64,000 nt of DNA, taken from contig NC_081553.1 of assembly GCF_963082655.1 (NCBI RefSeq), forward strand, positions 193,009,373-193,073,372, in the 5' to 3' direction. The notes beneath the pieces were generated by a model, which ran no database searches, was not told the origin of the DNA, and saw nothing but the letters and a program-made list of their open reading frames with translations. Below, piece by piece: positions 23,323 to 35,790 of this stretch. The stretch is from Stomoxys calcitrans. Its lineage: Eukaryota; Arthropoda; Insecta; Diptera; Muscidae. Positions within the stretch are counted from its first letter, which is position 1. Every line of letters starts with the position of its first letter. The position numbers were made by a program, and so were the translations under genes.

Positions 23323-25405
23323 ATTAAGACGTTTATCATTGAAGCATGTCTAAATCGCTTGGCACTTATTGATTTGGGAGAAATTCCCCTTTTTTCAATG
23401 CAAACAATAGATGCGGTTTGATCTGGAGAAAGGCATCATAGAGAGATCAAAGGCATTCTAAGATGGGGGGCTTTTAAGACCTGACATTATTTGCACTTAC
23501 TACTATACTTCAAGGCGATACAGATTAACGACTATCTACAATGGTGGATATTCACTTCACTTCTTATACCCCAAAACCTCAATTAAGGCGATACAGGCAT
23601 TTTAAGTTATCCTCCGGAATATGCAACTCTTTAACGTCGCAGGTTGTTAAACCATTTAAAACCAACTTTGACAAATATTACAGCTATGCCCTATTTGAGC
23701 TTGGGCAAAACAAAGAAACCATTCAAAATCCCTGCCATGCATAAGCGATCACAAGAAAAATATCCCGTCATGTCCTCCGTTGCCAGTGACACCAAAGAGA
23801 AATTTTCAAAAAAAATTTCTTTTGGCTTTTTATTGTTGTTGTTTTGCTTTCTGAAGAGCACGTTCGCCAGGGTTCTTTAACATTCAGCAGTAGCACCAAC
23901 GAAAGCTTCCTCCTCTAGCTCCTTTCATACATTACTTTTGTGGGACAAATCGCCGCCCCACAGCTCTTACTTCTCCAATTTTATGGTCATGTTTTGGTGA
24001 AGAAGAAGAAAAATTGGCTGAATGGTGGCAGCGGCGGCAATGGCTATGAAGAGTATTAAGTCGTAAAATTTGTGTTTATTTGTTTTGCAACAACTTTTAA
24101 TTTTTTTTTAATCTTAAACTTCATGTGGTATGCCCAAGCCTCCCATACATCCCCACATACGCCCCTCTGAAGTTTTTCTTTTGAAGACTTGGCTCAAACC
24201 CAAGCCTTAGCCAGCAACAGCTCGCTCCTCCCTCTTGCTTATGGTGTGTCTGTGCTACTTGGAATGCATAACAGATTGAAACCAAGGTGGATCTGTGGCC
24301 AAGTGTGAATACCACCAGTTAGTCAGACAGTCGAATAGACTGGCCGACGTTGCCGTTGCCACCAACAACACCATTGACTTGTGAATGGAGGAGTAAGTAA
24401 ATGCGTCTGAATGTAAGGAGTATTGCATTACTTCTTAACCTCAATACCATTGGTGTGATTAGCATTATACCCAAAGAGCAAGAAGAAGAAAAAGCAGCAA
24501 AAGCTTTGGCTGCATGTTGACTTTTGGCTTGACTCGCACGTAGTATTTCTGATACTTCTTACGCCTCTGCCACTTCCTTGATTTCTTGCACCCCAAGTGG
24601 ACAATGAATTGCAGCTAAGATTGGATTTATTCGCATTTTATTGTATTCTCCTGAGGCGCGTTATGCCTATTTGTCATATAATGCGATAAGGGTAAATGCT
24701 AAATTTTTGGCACATATTTTATATGCAGATTGAAGTCCTTTGTCGGCATTGGTAGGAGGAAAGTAATGTAATAAAAGAAAGAAAGACTTGGGGAAAGTAT
24801 AAAAAAAGCTCAAAAAACTTCAAAAGAATTAAACAAGCTCGAGCACAATTATTAGGGTTAAAAATTCGACCAGCTTAAAACTTTACTTTTGTCTTCACAA
24901 CATCATAAATTTTAAGGAAACCGCCACTTATTACCCCCTTTTCCACGACATGGAGACAATAAACCTTAGCTTGCTCGACTAACACACATTTGCTGAGGTG
25001 ACAACGATTTGCAAAACCCTCTGCCATAGACAATATGACCAAATGGATTACTTTTGAAAACACCGCTAGAGTTTGACTTTCTATTTGCCACAATGACATA
25101 AAAATGTTGAAGAAAAGAAAAAAAAATGCCATTGCAAGGCATGCGGAAAGACAGACAAACAGATCTATGGAGATTAGTTTTTCTAATATTCGTACATATT
25201 GTCTACACCATGACAAATTGACGAAAAATTGTCATCTTGTTGTTGTTTTTTGTGCAGATTTTCATTATTTGTTAGTCGGCATGTTGCACTTTTCAGGTGC
25301 CATTATCACAACACACCTTTGAAGACACATTTACGAGTTTAAAGGGACACCCTATACAATTCAGTCAAAATTAAATGCAGTTTTAAGATTTCTTCTACAT
25401 AATTT
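23323..25405. other. Low-copy DNA, no gene supported
   Basis: Short open frames only. Poly-T and GAAGAAGAAAAA-type low-complexity patches occur near 23990-24020 and 24480. No domain or repeat is recognised. Confidence 0.45.
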
Positions 25406-25409
25406 TCCA

Positions 25410-26974
25410 CCGAATTGAAATTTAGACAAAATTTAATTTTTATGGGAAATTTTGTCCAAGTTTCATTTGTATGGGAAATTTAGCCAAAATTTGAATTCCA
25501 TGGGAAATTTTTTCAAAATATTATTTGTATGGGAAAGTTTTCTATTAATGGGAAATATTGCCAAAAATTTAACTTTTTTGGGAAATTTTGCTAAAATTTC
25601 ATTTCAAAGGGAAATTTTTGACAAAATTCCATTTCAAAGGGAAATTTTGGTAAAATTCCATTTCAAAGGGAAATTTTGGCAAAATTTCATTTCAAAGGGA
25701 AATTTTGGCAAAATTTTATCTCAAAAAAAATTTTTGCCAATAATTCATTTCAAAGGGAAATTTTGGCAAAATTTCATCTCAAAGGGAACATTTGGCAAAG
25801 TTTCATTTCAAAGGGAAATTTTGGCAACATTTAATTTTTATGGAAAATTTTGTCAAAATTGCATTTCAAAGAGAAATTTTGGCAAAATTTAATTTCCATG
25901 GGAAATTTTATCATAATTTGATTGCCAGAAATTTAAAAAAAAAAATTTTTCAAAATTTCATATCTAGGGAAATTTTATCAAAGTTTCATTTCAAAGGGAA
26001 AATTTTCCAAGATTTCATTTCTACGGCAATTTTGTCAAAATTTTATATCCATGGAAAGTTTCGTCAAAATTTCATTTCCAGGGAAATTTTGTCAGAATTT
26101 CATATAAAGGTGATTATATGGAAAATTTTATCAAAATTCATTTACATACATTTTTTTTTTTAAATTTTATTTATATAAGAAATTTTGTCAGAACATCAAA
26201 TGTGTGGGAAATTTTATAAATTTTTAATTTTTATGGAAAGTTCTACCAGAATCTCATTTCAAAGAAAAATTTTGTCAAAATTTTATTTCTGTGGGAAATT
26301 TTGTCAAAATTTCATTTCCATGGAAATTCTGTAAACCTCACCTTGTTAAAAAATTTTGTAAAATTTATCCTTTCTTTTGGAAAATTTGTCAAAATTTCAC
26401 TTCTAAAGGAAATTTTACTATAATTTGATTTCTAGGGTAAATTTTTTCAAAATTCATTTCTAAGGGAAATTATGTCAAAATTTCATTTGTTTGTAAAAAT
26501 TTCATTTCTATGGGAAATTTTGTCAAATTTTGACTCAATTTATTTTCCATGGAAAATATATAAAAATTTTCTTTTTTATGGAATATTTTGTCCAAATTTC
26601 GCGTTTTTGGGAAATTTTTTCAGAATTTGATTTCTATGGGAAATAACGTCAAATCATCAATTCCATTGGATGTTTTTGTCAAAATTTCATTTCTATAGGA
26701 AATTTTGTCAAAATTTAATTTCTATGGGAAACTTGGTCAAAATGGCATTACATTTGGAAATTATACCAAAATTTCCTATTCTATAGGGTATTTTGTCAAA
26801 ATTTCATTGTCTATGGGAAATTTTGTCAATATTTATTTCGATGGGAAATTTTGACACAATTTTATGTCTATGGGAAATTTTGTCAAAGTTTCATTTCTAT
26901 GGGAAATTTTGGCACAGTTTCATGTCTATGGGAAATTTTGTCAAAGTTTCATTTCTATGGGAAATTTTGTGCAC
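25410..26974 (+). repeat. 29-bp satellite array, + orientation, part 1
   Basis: Tandem, moderately diverged copies of a 29-bp unit composed of GGGAAATTTTGTCAAAATTT followed by CATTTCTAT. On this strand the unit has no stop codon in any frame, so peptides such as MGNFVKISFLWEILSK appear in long frames. These are by-products of the repeat. Many units here carry a TTCAAAG variant in place of TTCTATG. Confidence 0.93.
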
Positions 26975-27480
26975 TTTTCATTTGAGTCGCATAATGTCCC
27001 AATCGGTAAATATGTCCTGATGGTGGTTATGGGGGGTAAGGAGGCCCCTCAGTCACCAAGGAATACATTTTTTGATTCGATACCCATATTGCCCAAAGCG
27101 AAAAAAGTGTTCTGTTGGGTGATGTTTTTGGGGGTGGGGGACCCCCCGACACTTAGGCTGAAATTTGTATGCCAAATTCGTACGCTACTTTTAAATAGCT
27201 TTCATTTGATACCCATATCGTTCCAATCGGTAAACATGTCCGTTCGGGTGGGTTTTGGGATGGGGCGTGCCCCCAGGTTATTTGACCACAAAATTTTATT
27301 TGTTTGTTTTTGGGGTACCATAGGGTAGCATACAAAATTAATCTTAAATCGGTGCACCCGTCTCTGAGATCTGGCGTTTTGGAAAATTGGGATAAGGGGG
27401 AGGATCCGCCCCCTCTTCGGATATTAAAAAATGTAGTACCCTATTTTTATAGGGGGATCAAACCATCTGTGATGTAATTT
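26975..27480 (+). repeat. Insertion of an unrelated interspersed repeat into the 29-bp array
   Basis: About 500 bp of different composition (GC-richer, with GATACCCATATCG, CCAATCGGTAAACATGTCC, GGGGTGGGGGACCCCCC). It contains two related halves (GATACCCATAT...GTAAATATGTCC and its second version), and the 29-bp satellite resumes on the other side. The family is not named. Confidence 0.6.
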
Positions 27481-28852
27481 TTATAGGTAATTTTGAAAAA
27501 ATTTCATTTCTTTAGCAAATTTTGTCAAAATTCCATTTCTATGGGAAATTTTGCCAAAATTTCATTTCTATGGGAAATTTTGATAAAATTTTATTTATAT
27601 GGGAAATTTTGTAAAAATTTTATTCTTATGGGAAATTTTGATAAAAATTTTTTTATATGGGAATTCTGTCAAAATTTAATTTATATTGGAAATTTTGTCA
27701 AAATTTCATTTCTTTAGCAAATTTTGTCAAAATTCTCTTTCTATGGCAAATTTTGTCAAAATTCCATTTCTATGGGAAATTTTGTCAAAATTTCATATCT
27801 ATGGAAAATTTTGAAAAAATTTTATTTATATGGGAAATTTTGTCAAAATTTCGTTTCAAAGATGAATTTTGTAAAAATTTCGTTTCAATGGGGAATTTGG
27901 TCAAAGTTTCATTTCTATGAGAAATTTTGTAAAAAATTTTATTTCTATGGGAAATTTTGTCAAAGTTTTATTTCTATGATAAAATTTCATCTTTATGGGA
28001 ACGTTTGTAAAATTTTAAATTCTATAGGAAATGTTAAACTTGGAAATTTTGTACAAATTTAATTTTTTTGGGAAATTTTGTCGTTTTTTCATTTCAGGGA
28101 GAAATTTAGTCAAACCTTTTTTTTGGGAATTTTTGTCAATATTTCATGTATATGGGAAATTTTTATAAAAAATTGCACTTTTATAGAAAATTTTGAAAAA
28201 TTTCATTTCTATGAAAAAAATCGTCAAAACTTCATTTCTATGGGAAATTTTGTTAAAATTACATTTTTATAGAAAATTTTGTAAACATTTCATTCCTAGG
28301 GAAATTTTGTCAATAATTCATTTCTACGGGGAATTTTATGAAAATTCTATTTCTATGGGAAATGCAGTCAATATTTCATTCCTATGGGAATTTTGAAAAA
28401 TTTTCATTTCTATTGGAATTTTTATCGAAAATTCATTTCTATGGGAAATTTTGTCAGTATTTCATTTTAATGGGAAATTTTGTAAAATTTCCTTTCAATG
28501 GGAAGTTTTGTCAAAGTTTCATTTCTATGAGAAATTTTGTCCAAATTTAATTTCTATGGGAAGCTTGGTCAAAATTGCATTTATATGGGAAATTTTCATT
28601 TCTCTGAGAAATTTTCTCAAAATTAAATTTCTATAGGAAACAATTTCAAAATTGCATTACATTGGGAAAACATATCAAAATTTCCTCTTCTATAGGATGT
28701 TTTGCCAATATTTCATTTCTATGGGAAATTTTTTCTTCACTTCATCTCTACGAGAAATTTTGTCAAATTTTCATTTCTTTGGGAAATTTTGTCAGAATTT
28801 CATTTTTATCGGAAATTTTGTCAACATTTAATTTCTACGGAAAATTATCCCT
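27481..28852 (+). repeat. 29-bp satellite array, + orientation, part 2
   Basis: Same unit and strand as 25410-26974, with the ATTTCTATGGGAAATTTTGT form dominant. It ends at about 28852, where low-copy DNA begins. Confidence 0.93.
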
Positions 28853-29990
28853 TTAGGGTATGAACATTTCGTTTCAGATCGTTTCTTTTCCACCAAAAAA
28901 GAGTCACCCACATTCCACTTTGCATTTGTATGCATTCACATATCGTTGACACTGCATAAAGCAATTCCGGAGTACTAATGCTTCACTCATACATAGCTAC
29001 GATTGGAGCTGCACCGAGTATGTTTTGGGCTAGACAGCTTAAAGGTTGGCCAATTCTTCTTCACTTTCTTTGTTTTGTTTTTAGCATTTCGCATTTGAAG
29101 TGTGCGAACAAGCGTCATAGTTTTTAGCTTTAACTTTTGCATTTGTAAACAGGAAACTTAATACGACGTTCTGACCCTGTTTTGTTTTTCTTTAGCGTAC
29201 GGCGACTGCAAAACGAAGGTAAGGCAAAATGCAAAAATATCGGTTTCTGTGTCTTCAAAGTCGAATCAGGTGATGGCATAATTATCGAATGCCACACCAA
29301 ATCATTCCATTCTTTGTCTGGAGGGGGGGACAAAAGTAAAAGCCAAAAATCCATCATGCCATTGAGCCCACCTGTATAAGAGATGGAAAAAGTAAAATAA
29401 AATCAATTTCCGTAAAGCGCTTAAATGAAATAAATTTCATTTCCTTTTATGTTTCGGAATGATGGCGGAGGGGGAAATGATACATGCAATCGACTCTGTT
29501 AATAAATAATAAACGGTTATTATCATCGTCATTATCAGCGACTTATTCATGATCAGTTTCTCTTTTCCTTCGTTGTTTTTTCGGAGGGGTTCAGGCAACG
29601 TTCATCCTGTTTTATGGTTCGTTGAATAGACAGGATACCAGCATTATACCACTCCTCTGCTACAGGTTGCCTGCAATTCGGACAGACCAACGAACGCTTA
29701 ACATTTTTCTTTGATGTGTCTCGTCATTGTTTCCTTTACAAATATCCCAAACCAGGCATTGTTTGATGCCCTTCCTTTTTTGTGCATCATTTCAGTACGT
29801 GTCAGGAAGGGCCAAAACTGTGATTATGCATAAAATCCATCAAGTGTAACAACAACATGAAATTGTTGATTTATTTTCAGGGACAAAAAAAAACCCCTAT
29901 TTAGTTTGATATAAATAAACGTCATATATATAGCATTAAATGGGGTTGGTACTGAGGAACAGGGGGGAAGAATAATGAAAACATGTCCAA
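28853..29990. other. Low-copy island between inverted 29-bp arrays
   Basis: About 1.1 kb without satellite. Open frames of 65-75 codons occur on both strands around 29130-29379 but show no recognisable domain. No RNA gene is recognised. Confidence 0.5.
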
Positions 29991-29994
29991 ATAA

Positions 29995-32900
29995 ATTGTG
30001 AAAAAATGTTGACTAAACTTTCTACAAAAATAAAATTTCTATCTAATTTTCTATAAAAAAAAATAAAATTTTGACAAAATTTCTTCGAGAAACGAAATTT
30101 GGACAAAGTTTCCCATAGACGCAAATCTTTGTATGGGAAGTTTTGTTCCCATAGAAACGAAATTTAGGCAAAATTTCCCATAGAAGTAAAATTTTTTTAA
30201 ATTTCCTATAGAAATTAAAGTTTGACAAAATTTCTCATATAAATAAAATTTTTACAAAATTTTCCCTAGAAATAAATTTTTTTCAAAATTTCCTTAGGAA
30301 TTAAAGTTTGATAAAATTTCTCATATAAATAAAATTTTTATAAAATTTCCCATAGAAATGCAATTTTGACAAAATTTCCCATATAAATGACAGTTTGACA
30401 AAATTTCCTATAGAAGTGATATCTTGACAAAATTACCTATAGAAATGAAATTTAAACAAAATTTCCCATAGAAATTATATTTTGACAAAATTTCCCATAG
30501 AAATGAAATTTTGATAAAATTTCCCATAGAAATGAAATTTTGACAAATTTCCCATAGAAATGAAATTTTGACCAAATTTCCCACAGAAATGAAATTTTGA
30601 CAAAATTTCCCATAGAAGTGAAATTTTTACCAAATTTCCCATAGAAGTGAAATTTTGACAAAATTTCCCATAGAAATGAAATTTTGACAAAATTTCCCAT
30701 TGAAATGCAATTTTGACAAAATTTCCCATAGAAATGCAATTTTGACAAAATTTCCCATAGAAATGAAATTAAAAAAAAATTCCCATAGAAGCGAACCTTT
30801 GCCAAACTTTCCCTAGAAATGAAATTTTTGAATAATTTTCCATAGAAGTGATATCTTGACAAAATTTCCCATAGAAGTGATATCTTGACAAAATTTCCCA
30901 TAGAAATGCAATTTTGACAAAATTTCCCATGGTAATACAATTTTGATGAAGTTTCCCATACAAACGAAATTTTGACTAAATTTCCCATAGACATGAAATT
31001 TTTACAAAATTTCCATAGAAATAAAATTTTGACCAAATTTCCATAGAAATACAAGTTTGACAAAATTTTCCCTAGAAATCAAATTTAAAAAAAATTCCCA
31101 TAAAATGAAATTTTGACAAAATTTCCCATAGTAATACAATTTTGACAAAATTTCGCATAGAAATGAAATTTTGACAAAATTTCCCATAGAAATGAAATTT
31201 TGACAAAATTTCGCATAGAAATGCAATTTTGACAAAATTTCCCATAGAAATGAAATTAAAAAAAAAATTCCCATATAAACGAACCTTTGCCAAACATTCC
31301 CTAGAAATGAAATTTTTGAATAATTTTCCATAGAAGTGATATCTTGACAAAATTTCCCATAGAAGTGATATCTTGACAAAATTTCCCATAGAAATGCAAT
31401 TTTGACAAAATTTCCCATGGTAATACAATTTTGATGCAGTTTCCCATACAAATGAAATTTTGACTAAATTTCCCATAGAAATGAAATTTTTACAAAATTT
31501 CCATAGAAATAAAATTTTGACAAAATTTCCCATAGAAATGAAATTAAAAAAAAAATTCCCATATAAACGAACCTTTGCCAAATATTCCCTAGAAATGAAA
31601 TTTTTGAATAATTTTCCATAGAAGTGATATCTTGACAAAATTTCCCATAGAAGTGATATCTTGACAAAATTTCCCATAGAAATGCAATTTTGACAAAATT
31701 TCCCATGGTAATACAATTTTGATGCAGTTTCCCATACTAATGAAATTTTGACTAAATTTCCCATTGACATGAAATTTTTACAAAATTGCCCATAGAAATT
31801 AAATTTTGACAAAATTTCCAGTAGAAGTGATGTCTTGACAAAATTTCCCATAGAAACGAAATTTTGACAAAATTTCCCATAAAAATGGAATTTTGACGAA
31901 ATTTCCCATAGAAATGGAATTTTGACGAAATTTCCCATAATAATACAATTTTGACAAAATATCCCATAGAAATGCAATTTTGCTAAAATTTCCCATAGAA
32001 AACGAACCTTTGCCAAACTTTCCCTAGAATTGAAATTTTAAATAATTTTCCATAGAAGTGATATCTTGACAAAATTTCCCATAGGAGTGATATCTTGACA
32101 AAATATCCCATAGAAATTCAATTTTGACAAAATTTCCCATAGAAATGGAATTTTGACGAAATTTCCGATAATAATACAATTTTGACGAAATTTCCAACAG
32201 AAATGAAATTTTGACAAAATTTCCAATAGAAGTGATATTTTGACAAAATTTCCCATAGAAATGAAATTTAAAAAAAAAATTCCCATAGAAACGAACCTTT
32301 GCCAAACTTTCCCTAGAAATGAAGTTTTTAAATAATTTTCTATAGATGTGATATCTTGACAAAATTTCCCATAGAAATGCAATTTTGATCAAATTTCCCA
32401 TGGAAACGAAATTTTGCAAAATTTCCCAAAAAAACATCAAATTTTTACAAAATTTCCCATAGAAATAAAATTTTAACAAAATTTGCCATAAACATGAAAT
32501 TTTGACAAAATATCCCATAGAAATAAAATTTTGACCAAATTTCCCATGGAAACGAAATTTTTGACAAAATTTCCCAAAAAATATCAAATTTTGACAAAAT
32601 ATCCCATAAAAAATATATGTTGATCAAATTTCCATAGAAATAAATTTTTGACCAATTTTCCATAGAAATACAATTTTGACCAAATTTCCAATGGAAATTA
32701 AATTTTTACAAAATTTTCCATAGAAATGAAATTTTGGCTGAATTGAAATTTTGACAAAATTTCCCATAGAATTGAAATTTTGACAAATTTTCCCATAGAA
32801 TTGAAATTTTGACAAATTTTCCCATAGAATTGAAATTTTGACAAATTTTCCCAAAGAATTGAAATTTTGACAAAATTTTCCATAGAATTGAAATTTTGCC

Positions 32901-33325
32901 AAAATTTCCCATAGAGATGAAGTTGCAATTTCCCATTGAAATGAAATTTTCACAAAATATCCAATAAAAAGTAAATTTTGCCAAAATTTCCCTTGGAATG
33001 AAATTTTTGAAAAAATATCCCATAGAAAAGTATTTTTGAAAAAACTTCCCACAAAAATTAAATTTTAAAAAAATTTTCTTTTTAAATGAAATATTAAAAA
33101 TTTCCCAAAAAATCACATTTTGACAAAATTTCCCATAAAAATTAAATTTTACAAAATTTCCCTAAAAAATAAAATTTTCACAAAATATCCCTAGAAATGG
33201 GATTTTGTTAAAATTTCCCAAACTTTTTCTGAAAATGAAATTTTCACAAAATTTCCCACAGAAATGAGATTTTGACAAAATGAAATTTTTAGGAAATTTC
33301 CCTTAAAATTTCCATTTTCAAACTG
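29995..33325 (-). repeat. 29-bp satellite array, - orientation, part 1
   Basis: The same 29-bp unit as at 25410-28852 but reversed (CATAGAAATGAAATTTTGAC followed by AAAATTTCC on the + strand). The stop-free strand is now the minus strand, giving open frames up to 314 codons of FCQNFISMGNFVKI-type repeats. A marker block with GAACCTTTGCCAAAC recurs at 30793, 31281, 31569, 32004 and 32293, indicating higher-order duplication. Confidence 0.95.
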
Positions 33326-34195
33326 GACAATCTTCCATTGTCTTTAACAATCAAAAGTAACGGCCATTTTAACTGTTGCTCGTTAAAGTTACGAAAAAAC
33401 TACCCTCTCTATCAGGCATTTTCCAAATCATACTAAGGATGAGCACTCGTATCCCTCGTCCCTCATTCTCCACTAACCATGACCAGTACAACTTCCAACA
33501 CAATTATGAATTCAAATGTTATTCACACTTGGGCAATTAACATTCGTTTAGGGGGTGTTTGGTAACTCACCTGTGACAACGAAGTCACGACATTAGTAGC
33601 ACAGGCAACTGTGATTCCTTCCCTCGACTTTGAAAACCAACAACGGCAACAAGTCAACTGTGGATATCTGCCTAGTGAGTAACGTCTTTTTTCCTTAAGT
33701 GTTCCTATGCCAGTAACATCATCCCTCTATCCTTATGATAAGCAGGGGGTTGATTTTCACCTAAAGTGTCTTCTTTATGAAAATTTTTACATTGTTAATG
33801 GAAATTCTTTAAAAAAAAATTCTAAGAGGATGTCCGTCCTTCCGCTTTTTTGGAAAGCAGGCAGATAATTTCAAGGTTCGCTGCAATCAAATGAGGATGA
33901 GTGCAGTGTACGTTACATATTTGTTAAGTTAATAATTCAGGTGTTCATCCTGGACAAGGATTTTCAAAGGGGATTTTTTAGCAGGTGTATTGTAGGTAAC
34001 ATTAGTTTCCCTATTTGGCTGAAAAATCGTGCTGAAAGTTTCTAAACGTTTTTATTTAAAAGGAAATGCAGATAGCTTTTAAAGATATTTTTAAGGGTTC
34101 CTGGGCAAACCATCTTTAGAGACGCTACATACACCTGTTCAAAGGAAAATACAAGAAAATCAACATTTTAGGGGGAAATTTCAATTAAAAACTGG
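33326..34195. other. Low-copy island inside the 29-bp block
   Basis: About 870 bp with no tandem unit, no long open frame and no recognised element. Confidence 0.45.
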
Positions 34196-35152
34196 CGGAT
34201 AAAACTTGCCAAATGAGGTTTTACAAAATTTTCCCTAGAAATGAAATTTTCACAAAATTTCCCATAGAAATGCAATTTTTACAAAATTTCCCATAGAAAT
34301 GCAATTTTGACAAAATTTCCCATAGAAATGCAATTTTGACAAAATTTCCCATAGAAATACAATTTGGACAAAATTTCCCATATAAATAAAATTTTGACTA
34401 AGTTTTCCATTGAATAAAATTTTGACAAAATTTCCCATAGAACTAAAATTTTGACAAAATTTCCCATGTAAATGAAATTTTGAAAAAATTTCCTAGAGAA
34501 ACGAAATTTTGACAAAATTACCCACAAATATGAAATTTTGACAAACTTTCCCATAGAAATGAAATTTTCACAAAAATTCCCATACAATTACAATTTTTAC
34601 AAAATTTCCCATAGAAATGCAATTTTGACAAAATTTCCCATTGAAATGCAATTTTGACAAAATTTCCCATAGAAATACAATTTTGACAAAATTTCCCATA
34701 TAAATGAAATTTTGAGTAAGTTTTCCATTGAAATAAAATTTTGACAAAATTTCCCATAGAAATAAAATTTTGACAAAATTTCCCATGTAAATGAAATTTT
34801 GAAAAAATTTCCTAGAGAAACGAAATTTTGACAAAATTACCCACAAATATGAAAAAATTCCCATACAATTACAATTTTTAAAAAATTTCCCTAAAAAATA
34901 AATTTTTACAAAATTTCCCATAGAAGTGATATCTTGATAAAATTTCCCATGTAAATGAAATTTTGACAAAATTTCCTATAGAAAAGCAATTTTGACAAAA
35001 TTTCCCATTTCCTATAGAAATGAAATTTTGACCAAATTTCCCATAAAAATTAAATTTTGACAAAATTTTCTATAGAAATGCAATTTTGACAAAATTTCCC
35101 GTAGAAATGAAATTTTGACAAAATTTCCTATATAAATGAAATTTTGACAACA
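34196..35152 (-). repeat. 29-bp satellite array, - orientation, part 2
   Basis: Same orientation as 29995-33325. A multi-unit block with CCTAGAGAAACGAAATTTTG at 34491 reappears at 34810, an offset of 319 bp or 11 units. The array abuts the 41-bp satellite without spacer. Confidence 0.93.
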
Positions 35153-35790
35153 CTTCCATACAGCCTGGCTGTATAGAGTTTTCTATAGGAAAACTTCCAT
35201 ACAGCCTGGCTGTATAGAGTTTTCTATAGGAAAACTTCCATACAGCCTGGCTGTATAGAGTTTTCTATAGGAAAACTTCCATACAGCCTGGCTGTATAGA
35301 GTTTTCTATAGGAAAACTTCCATACAGCCTGGCTGTATAGAGTTTTCTATAGGAAAACTTCCATACAGCCTGGCTGTATAGAGTTTTCTATAGGAAAACT
35401 TCCATACAGCCTGGCTGTATAGAGTTTTCTATAGGAAAACTTCCATACAGCCTGGCTGTATGAGGAAAACTTCCATACAGCCTGGCTGTATAGAGTTTTC
35501 TATAGGAAAACTTCCATACAGCCTGGCTGTATAGAGTTTTCTATAGGAAAACTTCCATACAGCCTGGCTGTATAGAGTTTTCTATAGGAAAACTTCCATA
35601 CAGCCTGGCTGTATGAGGAAAACTTCCATACAGCCTGGCTGTATAGAGTTTTCTGTAGGGAAACCTCCATACAGCCTGGCTGTATGAGGTTTTCTATAGG
35701 AAAACTTCCTTACAGCCTGGCTGTATGAGGTTTTCTATAGGAAAACTTTCATTCGGCCTGGCTGTATGAGATTTTCTTTCGGAAAAGTTC
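35153..35790 (-). repeat. 41-bp dyad satellite, - orientation
   Basis: About 15 units of CTTCCATACAGCCTGGCTGT followed by ATAGAGTTTTCTATAGGAAAA (41 bp). Some units are shortened by loss of the TAGAGTTTTCTA part. Each unit holds two dyads: ATACAGCC-T-GGCTGTAT, and GTTTTC-TATAG-GAAAAC. It is the reverse orientation of the array at 38111-41043. Units near 35650-35790 are degenerate. Confidence 0.95.

Noticed and set aside
30452..32016. Long minus-strand open frames (203 and 314 codons) with MGNFVKISFLWE repeats
   Set aside because: By-product of the stop-free strand of the 29-bp satellite; overlapping frames give the same peptide, no start context or domain.
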